A stretch of DNA of 64,000 bases from positions 190,760-254,759 of the forward strand of contig CACHQX010000001.1 in the NCBI GenBank assembly GCA_902582235.1, read 5' to 3'. Position numbers and translations under genes: made by a program. Shown here in pieces: positions 1-12,670 of the stretch. Position 1 is the first letter of the stretch. The number at the start of each line of letters is the position of its first letter. This DNA comes from an uncultured Pelagibacteraceae bacterium. GTDB taxonomy: Bacteria; Pseudomonadota; Alphaproteobacteria; Pelagibacterales; Pelagibacteraceae. A model generated the notes under the pieces. That model was not told where the DNA came from. It did no database searches and was given only the letters and a program-made list of their open reading frames with translations.

Positions 1-481
<481 letters not shown>

Positions 482-2056
482 TTAAATTCCTTTTACTTTT
501 TGGTGTTTAATACTTTCATTCATGGCTTTTTTCTCTCGCTTTATTAACATTTTATTCAGAGCATTCAAGTAAGCATTTGCTGAAGCGACTAGTGTATCAG
601 TATCTGCAGATTGTCCAACAGTAGATCTATCATTTTCCTCAATCTTGACACTTACTGTTGCCTGAGCGTCAGTCCCTTCTGTTACAGCATGAACTTGATA
701 CAATAAAAGTTTCATGTCATGAGGATATAGCGCTTTGATACACTTGAATGTCGCATCAACAGGGCCATCTCCTGTCTGTGAAGTTTTTTTAATTTCGCCA
801 AAGACATCCAGTGTCATCTCAGCTTTTTGGGGTTCACCAGTACCTGCGAAAACCTTCAACGATTTTAGGTTGATCGCATTTATTTTATTGTCAATTATTA
901 AGCTATCATCTACTAAAGCAATGATATCTTCATCGTAAACATGCTTTTTCTTGTCAGCCAAAACTTTAAATTTTCCAAATGCTGCTTGTACAACATCATC
1001 TGTTAGGTCTGAATATCCTAAATCACTTAACTTATCTTTAAATGCATGCCTACCAGAGTGCTTACCCATTACTAAAGATGTTTTTTTAACACCAACACTT
1101 TCTGGTGTCATAATTTCGTATGTCTCTCTATTTTTTAACATTCCATCTTGATGAATTCCTGACTCATGCGCAAAAGCATTTTTACCAACTATCGCTTTAT
1201 TAAATTGAACTGGAAATCCAGTAGCATTTGAAACAATCTTTGAAGCTTTACTAATGAGTTCTGTTTTAATTCCTGTTTCGTATGGCATTAAATCATTCCT
1301 TGTTTTAATAGCCATCACAATCTCCTCTAACGCAGCGTTACCTGCTCTCTCTCCAATTCCATTTATAGTGCATTCAATTTGTCTAACACCTGCTGACAAA
1401 CCTGCTAAAGCGTTGGCAACAGCTAAACCTAAGTCGTTGTGACAATGTGCTGATATGATTGCCTTATCAATGTTTGGCACATTATTTTTTATGTGTTTTA
1501 TTGTCCGAGCGAATTCTTCGGGAATTGAATATCCAACAGTGTCAGGAATATTAATTGTTGTTGCTCCACATTTAATTGCCAACTCAATTGTTTTACACAT
1601 AAAATCTAAATCTGTTCTTGTTCCATCTTCACAAGACCATTCCACATCATTAGTAAATTTTCTTGCATAGGTAACACTTTCTTTTATTGCATCTAAAACT
1701 TGATCGTTAGTCATATCAAGTTTATGTTTCATATGAACTGGACTTGTAGAAATAAAAGTATGGATTCTAAATCTTTTTGCAAACTTAAGTGACTCATGAC
1801 ACGCATCTATATCTTTTTTTAATGCTCTTGATAAACCACACGGTATAGAATTCTTGACACTTTTACTTATCTCTGAAACTGCTTCAAAATCACCTGGAGA
1901 CGAAATTGGAAATCCTGCCTCAATTATATCAATTCCCATCTCATCAAACACTCGAGAAATTTGAATTTTTTCCTCAACACTCATTGAGGCGCCAGGTGAC
2001 TGCTCACCATCTCTCATTGTTGTATCGAAGATAAAAACTTTTTCTTTGTCGCTCAT
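482..2056 (-). CDS. leuA: 2-isopropylmalate synthase
   Basis: FDTTMRDGEQSPGASM, HCHNDLGLAVAN, GIGERAGNAALEE motifs; 524 aa. Confidence 0.96.
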   Translation of the reverse strand: MSDKEKVFIFDTTMRDGEQSPGASMSVEEKIQISRVFDEMGIDIIEAGFPISSPGDFEAVSEISKSVKNSIPCGLSRALKKDIDACHESLKFAKRFRIHTFISTSPVHMKHKLDMTNDQVLDAIKESVTYARKFTNDVEWSCEDGTRTDLDFMCKTIELAIKCGATTINIPDTVGYSIPEEFARTIKHIKNNVPNIDKAIISAHCHNDLGLAVANALAGLSAGVRQIECTINGIGERAGNAALEEIVMAIKTRNDLMPYETGIKTELISKASKIVSNATGFPVQFNKAIVGKNAFAHESGIHQDGMLKNRETYEIMTPESVGVKKTSLVMGKHSGRHAFKDKLSDLGYSDLTDDVVQAAFGKFKVLADKKKHVYDEDIIALVDDSLIIDNKINAINLKSLKVFAGTGEPQKAEMTLDVFGEIKKTSQTGDGPVDATFKCIKALYPHDMKLLLYQVHAVTEGTDAQATVSVKIEENDRSTVGQSADTDTLVASANAYLNALNKMLIKREKKAMNESIKHQKVKGI

Positions 2057-2147
2057 AAAATACCAATTTTAATTAGGAGATAATACATCCTCTAGCATAG
2101 ATTGTAAATTAAAGAGTTATCAATTTTTTTAAAAATAAGTATTTTAT

Positions 2148-3185
<1,038 letters not shown>

Positions 3186-3734
3186 TTATTTAAAAACTTC
3201 AGCCCCTCTAGTCATTGCTACAGCACCAGTTCTCGATACACTTACTAAACCAGTCTTTTTAAGATCATTCATTATAGTATCTATCTCTCTTCTTAAAGCA
3301 GTAATTTGTATTACTACTGATTTATTTGTTTTATCTAATACAACGGGATTAAATTTTTTGCAAAACTTAATAGCTTTCTTTCTTCTAATGTTATTGCCCA
3401 CAATCTTTAGTAAAGCCATTTCTTTAAAAATTATTTTCTTATCACCCCTCATAAAATCAGCAACTTTATGAACGGGCACTAATTTTCCTAATTGAAGTTT
3501 AATCTGCTCTATAACTTGTGGTGTACCAGTGGTAACTATTGTAATTCTTGAAATGTTTAATTTAGAGTCAACTTCAGCAACTGCTAAAGACTCGATGTTG
3601 TATCCTCTTCCAGAAAATAGACCAACAACTCTTGCTAAAACACCTGCTTCATTATCAACCCAAACAACAATAACATGTGTATCACTTTTTTGTTTTTTTC
3701 CAGGGATGCTATAAGCTGATTTAGGTTTTGACAT
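3186..3734 (-). CDS. ilvH: Acetolactate synthase small subunit (ACT domain)
   Basis: VDNEAGVLARVVGLFSGRGYNIESLAV; adjacent to ilvB. Confidence 0.96.
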   Translation of the reverse strand: MSKPKSAYSIPGKKQKSDTHVIVVWVDNEAGVLARVVGLFSGRGYNIESLAVAEVDSKLNISRITIVTTGTPQVIEQIKLQLGKLVPVHKVADFMRGDKKIIFKEMALLKIVGNNIRRKKAIKFCKKFNPVVLDKTNKSVVIQITALRREIDTIMNDLKKTGLVSVSRTGAVAMTRGAEVFK

Positions 3735-5500
3735 TAAACTAAAGTTTTTCCTTTTCCAGTAATCTTATTTTCTTTTTGATCATTTGGACCTAACAACATT
3801 TGGTTATGTGGTTTACCAGATGGTATCATTGGAAAACAATTTTCTTCTTTGTCAACTAGACAATCAAAAATAACGGGTTTATTTACATTTATCATTTCTT
3901 TTATTTTTTCATCAAGTTCATCAGGAGTTTTGGCCCTTATACCGACACATCCATAAGCTTCAGCTAGTTTTACAAAATCTGGAAGCGCTGCAGTGTAACT
4001 TTCTGAATAATTTTTTTCGTGAAGAAGTTCCTGCCATTGTCTAACCATTCCCATATACTCGTTGTTTAAAATAAAAATTTTAATAGGTAAATTATATTGA
4101 ACTGCTGTAGACATTTCTTGTATTGTCATTAACACAGAGGCCTCTCCCGCAATATCAACCACCAATTTATCAGGATGTGCAATTTGAACACCAACTGCTG
4201 CGGGCAATCCGTATCCCATTGTTCCTAAACCTCCAGAAGTCATCCATCTGTTTGGTTTATTAAATTTATAATGTTGCGCTGCCCACATTTGATGTTGGCC
4301 TACTTCAGTAGTTATATAAGTATCTTTATCTTTTGTAAGCTCATACAATCTTTGAATAGCGTGTTGTGGTTTTATGGTTTTATCACTGTTTATAAAATTA
4401 AGTGAGTTCACCGATCTCCATTCGGAAATTTTCTCCCACCATTTTGAAGTTTTTTCTTTATTAGAACTTGCAAAATTTGGATTCTTTTTCTTTAGAGTCT
4501 TTATTACCGAAAGCATCACCTCAGAAACATCACCGACAATTGGTAAATCAACTTTTACATTTTTATTGATAGATGATGGATCGATATCTATATGAACCTT
4601 TTTCGATTTTGGTGAAAACTCATCTATCTTTCCAGTTATTCTATCATCAAACCTTGCACCAATGTTAATCATCAAATCACAATCATGCATTGCATTGTTT
4701 GCTTCATAAGTTCCGTGCATACCAAGCATTCCTAAAAATTGATTATCATCCCCAGGATATGATCCTAAGCCCTGTAAAGTAGAAGTTATCGGAAAACCTG
4801 TAAGTGATACTAGTTCTCTTAATAACTCGCTAGCTTTTGGTCCAGAATTAATTACACCTCCGCCAGTATATAATATTGGTCTTGATGAATTTACCATTAA
4901 CTTTACAAGTTGATCAATTTCACTTTGATTAAATTTGCTATGAATTTTGCCATTTAGTTTTTTTCTTTTGATTGAACTAACATATTTTGTTTTTTGAAAC
5001 TGAATATCTTTTGGTATATCAACTAGAACAGGTCCTGGTCTTCCTGTTGTGGCAACTTCAAAGGCCTTATGTATAATTTTTGATAAGTCTTTAACATCCT
5101 TTACAAGCCAATTATGTTTTGTGCATGGCCTTGTAATTCCTGTTGTGTCACACTCTTGAAACGCATCTGTGCCGATTAAATGAGTGGGAACTTGTCCAGA
5201 TATACAAACTAATGGTATTGAGTCCATGTATGCATCTGTCAAAGCAGTAACAGCATTAGTTGCTCCTGGTCCAGAAGTAACCAATACTACTCCAGGCTTA
5301 CCGGAAGACCTTGCGTATCCTTCTGCTGCATGTCCCGCACCTTGTTCATGTCTTACTAAAATATGTTTTATACTTTCGTGATTTTTTAATTCATCATAAA
5401 TTGGAAGAACCGCACCACCAGGATAACCAAATATATATTCTACGTCTTGATCCTCAAGACATTTGAAAACAATTTCTGCACCTGAATATAATTTAGACAT
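3734..5500 (-). CDS. ilvB: Acetolactate synthase large subunit
   Basis: ThDP enzyme: FGYPGGAVLPIYDEL, RHEQGAGHAAEGYAR, DIAGEASVLMTIQEM...NNEYMGMVRQWQ. Confidence 0.96.
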   Translation of the reverse strand: MSKLYSGAEIVFKCLEDQDVEYIFGYPGGAVLPIYDELKNHESIKHILVRHEQGAGHAAEGYARSSGKPGVVLVTSGPGATNAVTALTDAYMDSIPLVCISGQVPTHLIGTDAFQECDTTGITRPCTKHNWLVKDVKDLSKIIHKAFEVATTGRPGPVLVDIPKDIQFQKTKYVSSIKRKKLNGKIHSKFNQSEIDQLVKLMVNSSRPILYTGGGVINSGPKASELLRELVSLTGFPITSTLQGLGSYPGDDNQFLGMLGMHGTYEANNAMHDCDLMINIGARFDDRITGKIDEFSPKSKKVHIDIDPSSINKNVKVDLPIVGDVSEVMLSVIKTLKKKNPNFASSNKEKTSKWWEKISEWRSVNSLNFINSDKTIKPQHAIQRLYELTKDKDTYITTEVGQHQMWAAQHYKFNKPNRWMTSGGLGTMGYGLPAAVGVQIAHPDKLVVDIAGEASVLMTIQEMSTAVQYNLPIKIFILNNEYMGMVRQWQELLHEKNYSESYTAALPDFVKLAEAYGCVGIRAKTPDELDEKIKEMINVNKPVIFDCLVDKEENCFPMIPSGKPHNQMLLGPNDQKENKITGKGKTLV

Positions 5501-5536
5501 TTGGCCAATCTAGCTGAAGTTGAGCTAATTGGTCAA
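5501..5536 (-). promoter_or_regulatory. Imperfect inverted repeat / hairpin abutting the ilvB start codon
   Basis: TTGGCCAATCTAGCT - GAAGTTG - AGCTAATTGGTCAA; arms complementary except one mismatch and one bulge, ending directly at the ATG. Confidence 0.5.
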
Positions 5537-5549
5537 GTTTTAGCAGAAA

Positions 5550-6461
5550 TTATTTTAAAATTTTTTTGAATGGATTTTTTGATTTTGGATCAATTTTGTG
5601 CCAATTAATCATATGACCTCGAGACCAAGTACTCTGTCTTTTGGCGTATTGTCTAGTTTTTATTAATATCTGTTCTTTAATATCCTTCAATTCAGCTTTT
5701 TTACTTAAATAAGAGTTAATCTCTTTAATACCAATCACATGATTAACGGTATTCAGTTTGTTAATTTTAATGAGATTGAATTTCTTTACTTCTTTTATGG
5801 CTCCTAAATCGAACATCCTATCAATTCTTTTTTCGATATTTTTTATTAATTTGTCTCTTGGATAATCCACATAAGTCATCACAAACTCATTCTTATCGAA
5901 AAAGGTCTTTGTTTCTTTAAACCATTTGTATAATGATTTTTTTGTAAGCTTTTTAACTTCGTATGCTCTTATTGATCTATTAACATCATTTGAATTAATA
6001 AATTTTTTAGATACAGGATCTAATTTAACTAATTTTTTATAAAATTGCTCCTGGCCTAATTCGTTGTGAAGCTTAAGTATCTTGTTTTTTTCTGAAAGTT
6101 TGAACTTTGGAATTCTTACTAGCCCATCCACTAAAGCTTTAAAATAAAGACCAGTTCCACCTACAATAATTGGGATCTTTTTCTTTTTTCTAATTAAATT
6201 TATTATTTTGATACATTCTTTGAGCCATTGACCTGTTGAAAATCTTTTTCGTACATCAATAATGCCGAATAAATGATGTTTAATTTTTTTTTGATCTTTT
6301 TCTGAAGGCCTTGCTGTAAGTATTTTAAGCTGCTTATAAACCTGCATACTGTCAGCATTAACGATTTCTCCATTAATTTTTTTCGCTAAGTTGATTGCTA
6401 TTTTTGATTTTCCTGAAGCTGTTGGTCCAGCTATAAGAATGATTTTGGACTTGTAGTCCAT
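5550..6461 (-). CDS. miaA: tRNA dimethylallyltransferase
   Basis: IAGPTASGKSKIAINLA...NADSMQVYK...GGTGLYFKAL. Confidence 0.95.
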   Translation of the reverse strand: MDYKSKIILIAGPTASGKSKIAINLAKKINGEIVNADSMQVYKQLKILTARPSEKDQKKIKHHLFGIIDVRKRFSTGQWLKECIKIINLIRKKKKIPIIVGGTGLYFKALVDGLVRIPKFKLSEKNKILKLHNELGQEQFYKKLVKLDPVSKKFINSNDVNRSIRAYEVKKLTKKSLYKWFKETKTFFDKNEFVMTYVDYPRDKLIKNIEKRIDRMFDLGAIKEVKKFNLIKINKLNTVNHVIGIKEINSYLSKKAELKDIKEQILIKTRQYAKRQSTWSRGHMINWHKIDPKSKNPFKKILK

Positions 6462-6462
6462 G

Positions 6463-7860
6463 TTATTTTAATTTGACACCTATATATCTTTTTTGATTTT
6501 GATCATTAATTACAGCTATTAAAATCGTTTTACTTGAAGTCTTTAGGGCTGCATTTACTAAATTATTAAGTTCTGTTGCACTCTTAATATTTCTTTTTTG
6601 AGCTTCGACTATTAAATCACCAACTTTTAGATAATTAATAGGACTTTCTGTGTCTATCTTTGTTATAACAACTCCAGTTGTGTTTAGTGGAATTTTTTTC
6701 TCTACTAAGTCATCTCTTGTTATTTTTCTTACTTCAATTTTTAAACCGTCTATAAAAGTTGCTTTAGGTTTTGTTGGTTTTTCTGCTTTAAAGTCCTCAG
6801 AAGTCTCTAATCTTCCTAAAGTAATTTTTTTTATAATTTCTTTTTTATTTCTCCAAATCTTTACATTTACGACTTTTCCAACTTTTGTTTGTGCAACAAT
6901 TAATGGAAGTTCTTGCATCTCATTAATCTTTTTACCATCAAACTCTAAAATTATATCACCATCCTTTATCCCAGCTTTATCTGATGGGCTACCCGGTGCA
7001 ACACTTGCAACTAATGCACCTCGAGCTTTTTTCAATTTTTCTACATCTGCTATTTCTTTGGTGACTGTTTGTATTCTTACTCCTAACCAACCTCTTTTTG
7101 TTTCACCAAATTCTAAAAGTTGATCTATTACTAGTTTGGCACTATTTGATGGTATAGCAAATCCAATACCGATGGATCCTGATTGACCTAATATAGCAGT
7201 ATTAATTCCTATTACTTCTCCTTTCATGTTAAATAGAGGACCTCCAGAATTTCCCGAGTTTATAGATGCATCCGTTTGAATAAAATCTTCATAACGCGCC
7301 ATACCAATATTTCTATTTCTTGCTGAAACTATTCCTGCAGTTACAGTTCCTCCTAATCCAAATGGATTTCCAATTGCTATTACCCAATCTCCAATTCTTG
7401 CAGTATCAGAGTTTCCAAACTTTACTGTTTCAAATTTGTCATCTGTAATTATTTGTAGAACTGCAATATCAGATAAAGGGTCAGTTCCTAAAATTTTTGC
7501 TTTATATTCTTTATCACCATTTGCTCTTATGAATATATCTTCTGCACCTTGGATCACATGGTTATTAGTTATAACAATTCCTTTTTTATCAATTATAAAG
7601 CCTGAGCCTAGTGCGCTTGATTTTCTTTTTTGAGGTGTTCCAAACTCTTTAAACATGTCTTCGAAAGGTGATCCTGGTGGGAATTCAAATGGGAAAGGAT
7701 TTACGTTTTTAACAACAGTTGTAGATGTTGAGATATTTACAACCGCTGGCATTAACTTTTCAGTTAAATCAGCAAATGAGGCGGGTCTTTCTTGTGAAAT
7801 TGCTGAGTGACTGAATAATACAAAAACTATGATTGAAAATATCGATCTGAGGTCCCTCAT
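6463..7860 (-). CDS. degP: DegP/HtrA-family periplasmic serine protease with PDZ domains
   Basis: GSGFIIDKKGIVITNNHVI, TDASINSGNSGGPLFN, PDZ GWLGVRIQTVT. Confidence 0.94.
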   Translation of the reverse strand: MRDLRSIFSIIVFVLFSHSAISQERPASFADLTEKLMPAVVNISTSTTVVKNVNPFPFEFPPGSPFEDMFKEFGTPQKRKSSALGSGFIIDKKGIVITNNHVIQGAEDIFIRANGDKEYKAKILGTDPLSDIAVLQIITDDKFETVKFGNSDTARIGDWVIAIGNPFGLGGTVTAGIVSARNRNIGMARYEDFIQTDASINSGNSGGPLFNMKGEVIGINTAILGQSGSIGIGFAIPSNSAKLVIDQLLEFGETKRGWLGVRIQTVTKEIADVEKLKKARGALVASVAPGSPSDKAGIKDGDIILEFDGKKINEMQELPLIVAQTKVGKVVNVKIWRNKKEIIKKITLGRLETSEDFKAEKPTKPKATFIDGLKIEVRKITRDDLVEKKIPLNTTGVVITKIDTESPINYLKVGDLIVEAQKRNIKSATELNNLVNAALKTSSKTILIAVINDQNQKRYIGVKLK

Positions 7861-7865
7861 TATCT

Positions 7866-8051
7866 TTATCCTTTAATAAACCATATTATAAAGAAACCAA
7901 TTAAAACAAATATAATTCCACCTAATCTTAATTGTTTATCGTTAATCATTTTTAATTTTTCTAACATACTTTTCATTTTTGAGGGAAATAAGGCATAAAG
8001 AATTCCCTCTATAAAGAGAAATAAACCTAAAGCGACAATTAAGTCGTCCAT
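7866..8051 (-). CDS. DUF2065-family small membrane protein
   Basis: 61 aa, two hydrophobic segments, between hflC and degP as commonly seen in Proteobacteria. Confidence 0.75.
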   Translation of the reverse strand: MDDLIVALGLFLFIEGILYALFPSKMKSMLEKLKMINDKQLRLGGIIFVLIGFFIIWFIKG

Positions 8052-8055
8052 TCTA

Positions 8056-8922
8056 CTATTGTTTGATTTGTGCTTTTACGTTTCCGAAGAATTTGAAAAA
8101 TTCACTATCGGGTGACATTATAAGTGAAGTTTCACCGCCTATTAATGCTCTTTCATAAGCTTGCATCGCTCTATAGAATGCAAAAAATTCCGCATCTTTT
8201 CCAAAAGCATCAGCAAATATTTTATTACGCTGACCATCACCTTCACCCTTCATGATCTCTGATTTTTTTTGTGCCTCTGCAAGAATTACTGTGACCTCTT
8301 TATCAGCTGTAGATGTAATTGTTACAGCCATCTCTGCTCCTTTTGCTCTAAACTCTTTTGCTTCCCTCTCCCTTTCAGTTTGCATTCTTCTATAAATTGC
8401 ATCACTGTTTGCTTGAGGTAAGTCTGCTCTTTTAATTCTTACATCAACTATTTTTATACCAAAGTTTTGTGCCTCATTATTAACTCCCTCTTGAATAAGA
8501 GTCATTTGTTTATTTCTATCCTCTGATAATAAAGTTTGCAGTTCTTGAGTACCTAAAACACTTCTTATTCTTGAGTTAATAATTGTTGATAATCTTGATC
8601 TAGCAACTCTTTCATTTCCAACAGAGATATAAAATTTTAATGGATCCACAATTTGAAATCTTGCAAATGCATCAACAATTAGTCTTTTTTGATCTGATGC
8701 AATAACTTCCTCTGGTGGAGCATCAAGGTTTAAAATTCTCTTATCTAAAAATACAACGTTTTGTATAAATGGTAGCTTAAAGTTTAAACCTGGCTTCAGT
8801 AAAATTCTTTTTGGATCACCAAATTGAAGAACTATTGCTTGATTTACTTCTTTTACAATGAAGACTGAAAAGAATGCTGTCAAAGCAAGAACACCAATTA
8901 CTGGAAGTATAATTTTTTTCAT
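8056..8922 (-). CDS. hflC: HflC protease modulator (SPFH/band 7)
   Basis: VNQAIVLQFGDPKRILLKPGLNFKLPFIQNV...RRMQTEREREAKEFRAKG. Confidence 0.94.
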   Translation of the reverse strand: MKKIILPVIGVLALTAFFSVFIVKEVNQAIVLQFGDPKRILLKPGLNFKLPFIQNVVFLDKRILNLDAPPEEVIASDQKRLIVDAFARFQIVDPLKFYISVGNERVARSRLSTIINSRIRSVLGTQELQTLLSEDRNKQMTLIQEGVNNEAQNFGIKIVDVRIKRADLPQANSDAIYRRMQTEREREAKEFRAKGAEMAVTITSTADKEVTVILAEAQKKSEIMKGEGDGQRNKIFADAFGKDAEFFAFYRAMQAYERALIGGETSLIMSPDSEFFKFFGNVKAQIKQ

Positions 8923-10023
8923 TTAGTTCGTTTTCTTTTTTAGTTCTGGAAGTGGCAAGTAAGGAACAACCCCTGAACCTGCATTCTTCTCTATTATAAC
9001 TTTATCAATGTCTGCTAAAACTTTTTCCATTGTTTCAAGATACATTCTTTCTTGTGTAACTTGTTTTGCATTTTTGTACTCATCAAAGATAGCTGTAAAT
9101 CTACTTGCTTCACCTTCTGCTTTTGCAACAACTTCTTTTTTATATGCCTCAGCGGCTTGTAAAATTTTTTCAGCTTCACCCCTTGCTCTTGGAATTACAT
9201 CATTAGCGTAAGCCTCAGCTTCGTTTTTAGATCTTTCCATGTCAGCTCTTGCAGCCTGTACATCTCTAAAAGCATCGATTACCTGGTCTGGTGGGTCTGC
9301 TTTTTGTGTTTGAACCTGAGTTATTTGTATTCCGCTCTGATACTCGTCTAAAATATTTTGAATTATCTCACTTGCATCAATTTCTATTTGTGATCTTCCT
9401 TCAGTCAAAATTGGTTGAATATCACTTCTGGCAATTACTTCTCTCATTGCTGTTTCTGCTGCAGCTTTAACTGTTCCTTCAGGATCTTGAATTTTGAATA
9501 AAAAGTTTCCTGCATCTTTTATTACCCAGAAAACTGAAAAATCTATATTAACAATATTTTCGTCTCCCGTTAACATTAAACTCTCTTCTGGAACATCAGC
9601 TACAACACCTGATGTAAAACCTGTATCTCTTTCCGATCTGAAACCAATATCAATTCTATTAACTTTTGTTACTTTTGGAGTTAATACGCTCTCTACTGGA
9701 AAAGGTATATGGTAATTTAATCCAGGTTGTGTAGTAGAAACAAATTTTCCAAATCTTAAAACCACACCTTGTTCATCTGGTAAAACTCTATAAAGTCCAC
9801 TTAGTGCCCAGACAATAATTAAAATTGTAAGACCAAAAACTATTGGTTTACCTCCGCCTGAAGTTCCGCCGGGAAGAAATTTATTTATTTTATCTTGAAG
9901 ATTTTTTATTAATTCATCTATGTTTGGAGGTGTTGGACCTCTTCTTCCAGATCCATTTCCTGAACCTCCTCCTGGGGGTGATCCCCATGGACTTCCACCT
10001 CTACCTCTAAAATCATCAACCAT
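8923..10023 (-). CDS. hflK: HflK protease modulator (SPFH/band 7)
   Basis: Gly-rich N-terminus, LPDEQGVVLRFGKFVSTTQPGLNYHIPFP. Confidence 0.94.
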   Translation of the reverse strand: MVDDFRGRGGSPWGSPPGGGSGNGSGRRGPTPPNIDELIKNLQDKINKFLPGGTSGGGKPIVFGLTILIIVWALSGLYRVLPDEQGVVLRFGKFVSTTQPGLNYHIPFPVESVLTPKVTKVNRIDIGFRSERDTGFTSGVVADVPEESLMLTGDENIVNIDFSVFWVIKDAGNFLFKIQDPEGTVKAAAETAMREVIARSDIQPILTEGRSQIEIDASEIIQNILDEYQSGIQITQVQTQKADPPDQVIDAFRDVQAARADMERSKNEAEAYANDVIPRARGEAEKILQAAEAYKKEVVAKAEGEASRFTAIFDEYKNAKQVTQERMYLETMEKVLADIDKVIIEKNAGSGVVPYLPLPELKKKTN

Positions 10024-10105
10024 GACAATGTATATAATGTCTTTAATGTGAAAAACAAGTTAAGTATGCTAAAACATTGGTATAAATAGTGGACTTAATG
10101 AAGCA

Positions 10106-10903
10106 ATGATTGAAAAACCAAGAGCAAAAACCTTTACTAAAAACCCAATTATAGGTACTAAATTCACAATAGCAGTATCAAGCGCGAAAGGTGGAGTTGG
10201 AAAATCTACCTTCGCATCTAATCTTGCTTTAGCTTTAAAAAAGCAAGGATGTAAAGTTGGTCTACTAGATGCTGATATTTATGGTCCCTCGTTACCAAAA
10301 TTATTCGATATTGGAGACAAACCAGAAAGCGATGGTCAGAGATTAATTCCAATTTTAAAATATGATATTCAGTGTATGTCAATTGGATTTCTTACTGATG
10401 AGCAAACCCCTATGATTTGGAGGGGACCAATGGTCACCAGTGCAATAAAAACATTTACTCAAAAAGTTGCATGGAAAGATTTAGATTTTATTATCGTGGA
10501 TATGCCGCCTGGAACTGGTGATACTCAACTTACTTTTACTCAAGAAGTGAAAATGGATGGAGTGATAATAATTTCAACACCCCAAGAGATAGCCTTACAA
10601 GATGTAAAGAGAGGTATAAAAATGTTTGATAAGCTTGGAACAAAAATAATTGGATTAATTGATAACATGAGTTTTTTCAAAGGGGATGATGGAAAAAAAT
10701 ACTATATATTTGGAGAAGGTGGAGTAAAAAAAACTGCTGAAGAGTTTAAAAAAGATTTTTTGTGCGAAATCCCCCTTGATCCTGAGGTAGGTAAACAAGG
10801 TGATAAAGGAACACCAATTGTTGAAAGCAATCCAGAAAATGAGGTATCTAAGATTTATTTAGAGTTGGCTTCTAAAATTAAATCAATTTATCTTTTAAAC
10901 TAA
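10106..10903 (+). CDS. mrp: Mrp/ApbC/NBP35-family Fe-S carrier P-loop ATPase
   Basis: [44 protein letters not shown]. Confidence 0.93.
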   Translation: MIEKPRAKTFTKNPIIGTKFTIAVSSAKGGVGKSTFASNLALALKKQGCKVGLLDADIYGPSLPKLFDIGDKPESDGQRLIPILKYDIQCMSIGFLTDEQTPMIWRGPMVTSAIKTFTQKVAWKDLDFIIVDMPPGTGDTQLTFTQEVKMDGVIIISTPQEIALQDVKRGIKMFDKLGTKIIGLIDNMSFFKGDDGKKYYIFGEGGVKKTAEEFKKDFLCEIPLDPEVGKQGDKGTPIVESNPENEVSKIYLELASKIKSIYLLN

Positions 10904-11825
10904 AAGCTTCCATTAGTTCATTCCACTCCCTTTTAGATAACCCAGAACTTTCCATATCGATCTTTTCACCTTTTATAAGTTTTTGAATTAAAATTTTACC
11001 TTTTGATGAAACTTCGGTTCCTCCAACTCTATAATCTAAAAAGGCATCATAAGTAATTGGTACCCAGCTTTTTAAAGTATCCAACATAGCATCAGCATAT
11101 GCTCTTATCTCATATTGGGCATGGCTATCTGCTCTTAATCTCAAAAAATTCATTAAATTCAGTAAATCAGTTTTCCAGTACCATTGAGTATAAGTATTGA
11201 GTGTTAAATTCATTCTTGCTAATTCTCTTGCAAGACCATGTTCATTCTCATCGACAACTGATCCATCATATCTTTCATTAAGCATTGTTTCATAGTTATC
11301 ATAAGTTCTCTCAGCATCGTCTCTCAACAAAGATAGAACTTTGTTGGCCTGTTCACCTTCAAGTACCTCGCCTCTTCCTTGCCTATTATTTTTTGATTGG
11401 GCTGCTAAATGTTCTTTTTTTGGTAAGTAAAATTCTTTATCTAAAATTGAATACCTGGCTGAATACTCATTAACATTTGCAGTTCTGTGTCTAATCCATT
11501 GTCTAGCAATAAAGATTGGTAATTTAACATGGTATTTTATTTCACACATTTCAAAAGGTGTGCTGTGCCAATGCCTCATTAAATATTTGATTAGTCCGCT
11601 GTCAGTAGAAACTTGTTTTGTTCCCTTGCCATAAGAAACTCGAGCTGCTTGGACAATTGATGTATCGTTACCCATATAATCTATCACCCTTATGAAACCA
11701 TGATCCAATATTGGTATCGCCTCGTACAATATCTTTTCTAAATTAGGAGCAGTTACTCTTTTAGTTTGATTTTTTTGTGATTGAAGATCTTTGATTTCCT
11801 GTGTTTGTTCCTTAGTAAGTTTCAT
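10878..11825 (-). CDS. thyX: FAD-dependent thymidylate synthase
   Basis: [15 protein letters not shown] ThyX signature; C-terminus overlaps the end of mrp. Confidence 0.95.
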   Translation of the reverse strand: MKLTKEQTQEIKDLQSQKNQTKRVTAPNLEKILYEAIPILDHGFIRVIDYMGNDTSIVQAARVSYGKGTKQVSTDSGLIKYLMRHWHSTPFEMCEIKYHVKLPIFIARQWIRHRTANVNEYSARYSILDKEFYLPKKEHLAAQSKNNRQGRGEVLEGEQANKVLSLLRDDAERTYDNYETMLNERYDGSVVDENEHGLARELARMNLTLNTYTQWYWKTDLLNLMNFLRLRADSHAQYEIRAYADAMLDTLKSWVPITYDAFLDYRVGGTEVSSKGKILIQKLIKGEKIDMESSGLSKREWNELMEAFSLKDKLI

Positions 11826-11950
11826 GATTTATCAACTGATTCAATAATGTTTATATCTTAGTAATAAAAAAAAAAAATGTGAAAATTTTTTTAATTACTA
11901 TTAAAAGTTGTATGATAATCCTCTAATGAATAAATTAGTTGAATAATTCT

Positions 11951-12670
11951 TTATTTACCATGTTTCTTTTTTTTTAAAAAGTATAGTTTTATCAAACCAA
12001 GCAATGATGAAATAATCAATTTCAGACTAACAGAACTTTCACCCCTTTTTCTATTAACAAAGATTGTGCTTAACTCATCAATTTTAAAATTATTTGACTG
12101 CATAACTACAAGAATTTCTGAGAGTACGATAAATCCACCACCAATTTTTCCACACTCACTAACGACTTTCATGGCTGCTCTTTTTGAATAGAACCTAAAA
12201 CCATTTGTATAATCAGTGCATGGTATTTTTAAAAGTAATCTTGCCAAAAAATTCGATAACAATGAAAATACTCTTCTAAATACACTCCAGTTCATAATTT
12301 TACTACTTTTGGTGTATCTGCTGGCAATTAACATATCTATTTTATGTTTTTTAAAATACTCAATTTTTTCTTTTAATTCATTTGGGTTATGTGAAAAATC
12401 GGCATCCATTTCTATAAATGTATCAATAGACTTGTTTTTTAAGGCTTCATTTAATCCAAATATTACTGCTGTTCCCCTCCCAAGTTTTTGACCTCGGCGA
12501 AAATAATGAACAAAACTTTTATTTTCTAATATTCTTTTTGAAAGATCATTAATTGAGTCATCTACTATAAAAATTTCTGAATTTGGAACAAAAGATTTTA
12601 TTGATTCAACTAATTTTCCAATATTTTCCTCTTCATTGTAAGTTGGTATTATAATTCCAATATTTATCAT
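11951..12670 (-). CDS. Family 2 glycosyltransferase (dolichyl-phosphate mannosyltransferase-like)
   Basis: GIIIPTYNEEENIGKLV...EMDADFSHNP...CTDYTNGFRFYSKRA. Confidence 0.85.
   Translation of the reverse strand: MINIGIIIPTYNEEENIGKLVESIKSFVPNSEIFIVDDSINDLSKRILENKSFVHYFRRGQKLGRGTAVIFGLNEALKNKSIDTFIEMDADFSHNPNELKEKIEYFKKHKIDMLIASRYTKSSKIMNWSVFRRVFSLLSNFLARLLLKIPCTDYTNGFRFYSKRAAMKVVSECGKIGGGFIVLSEILVVMQSNNFKIDELSTIFVNRKRGESSVSLKLIISSLLGLIKLYFLKKKKHGK

Noticed and set aside
6650-7123. 157-aa plus-strand ORF
   Set aside because: Antisense to degP; composition reflects the reverse complement of a coding gene.
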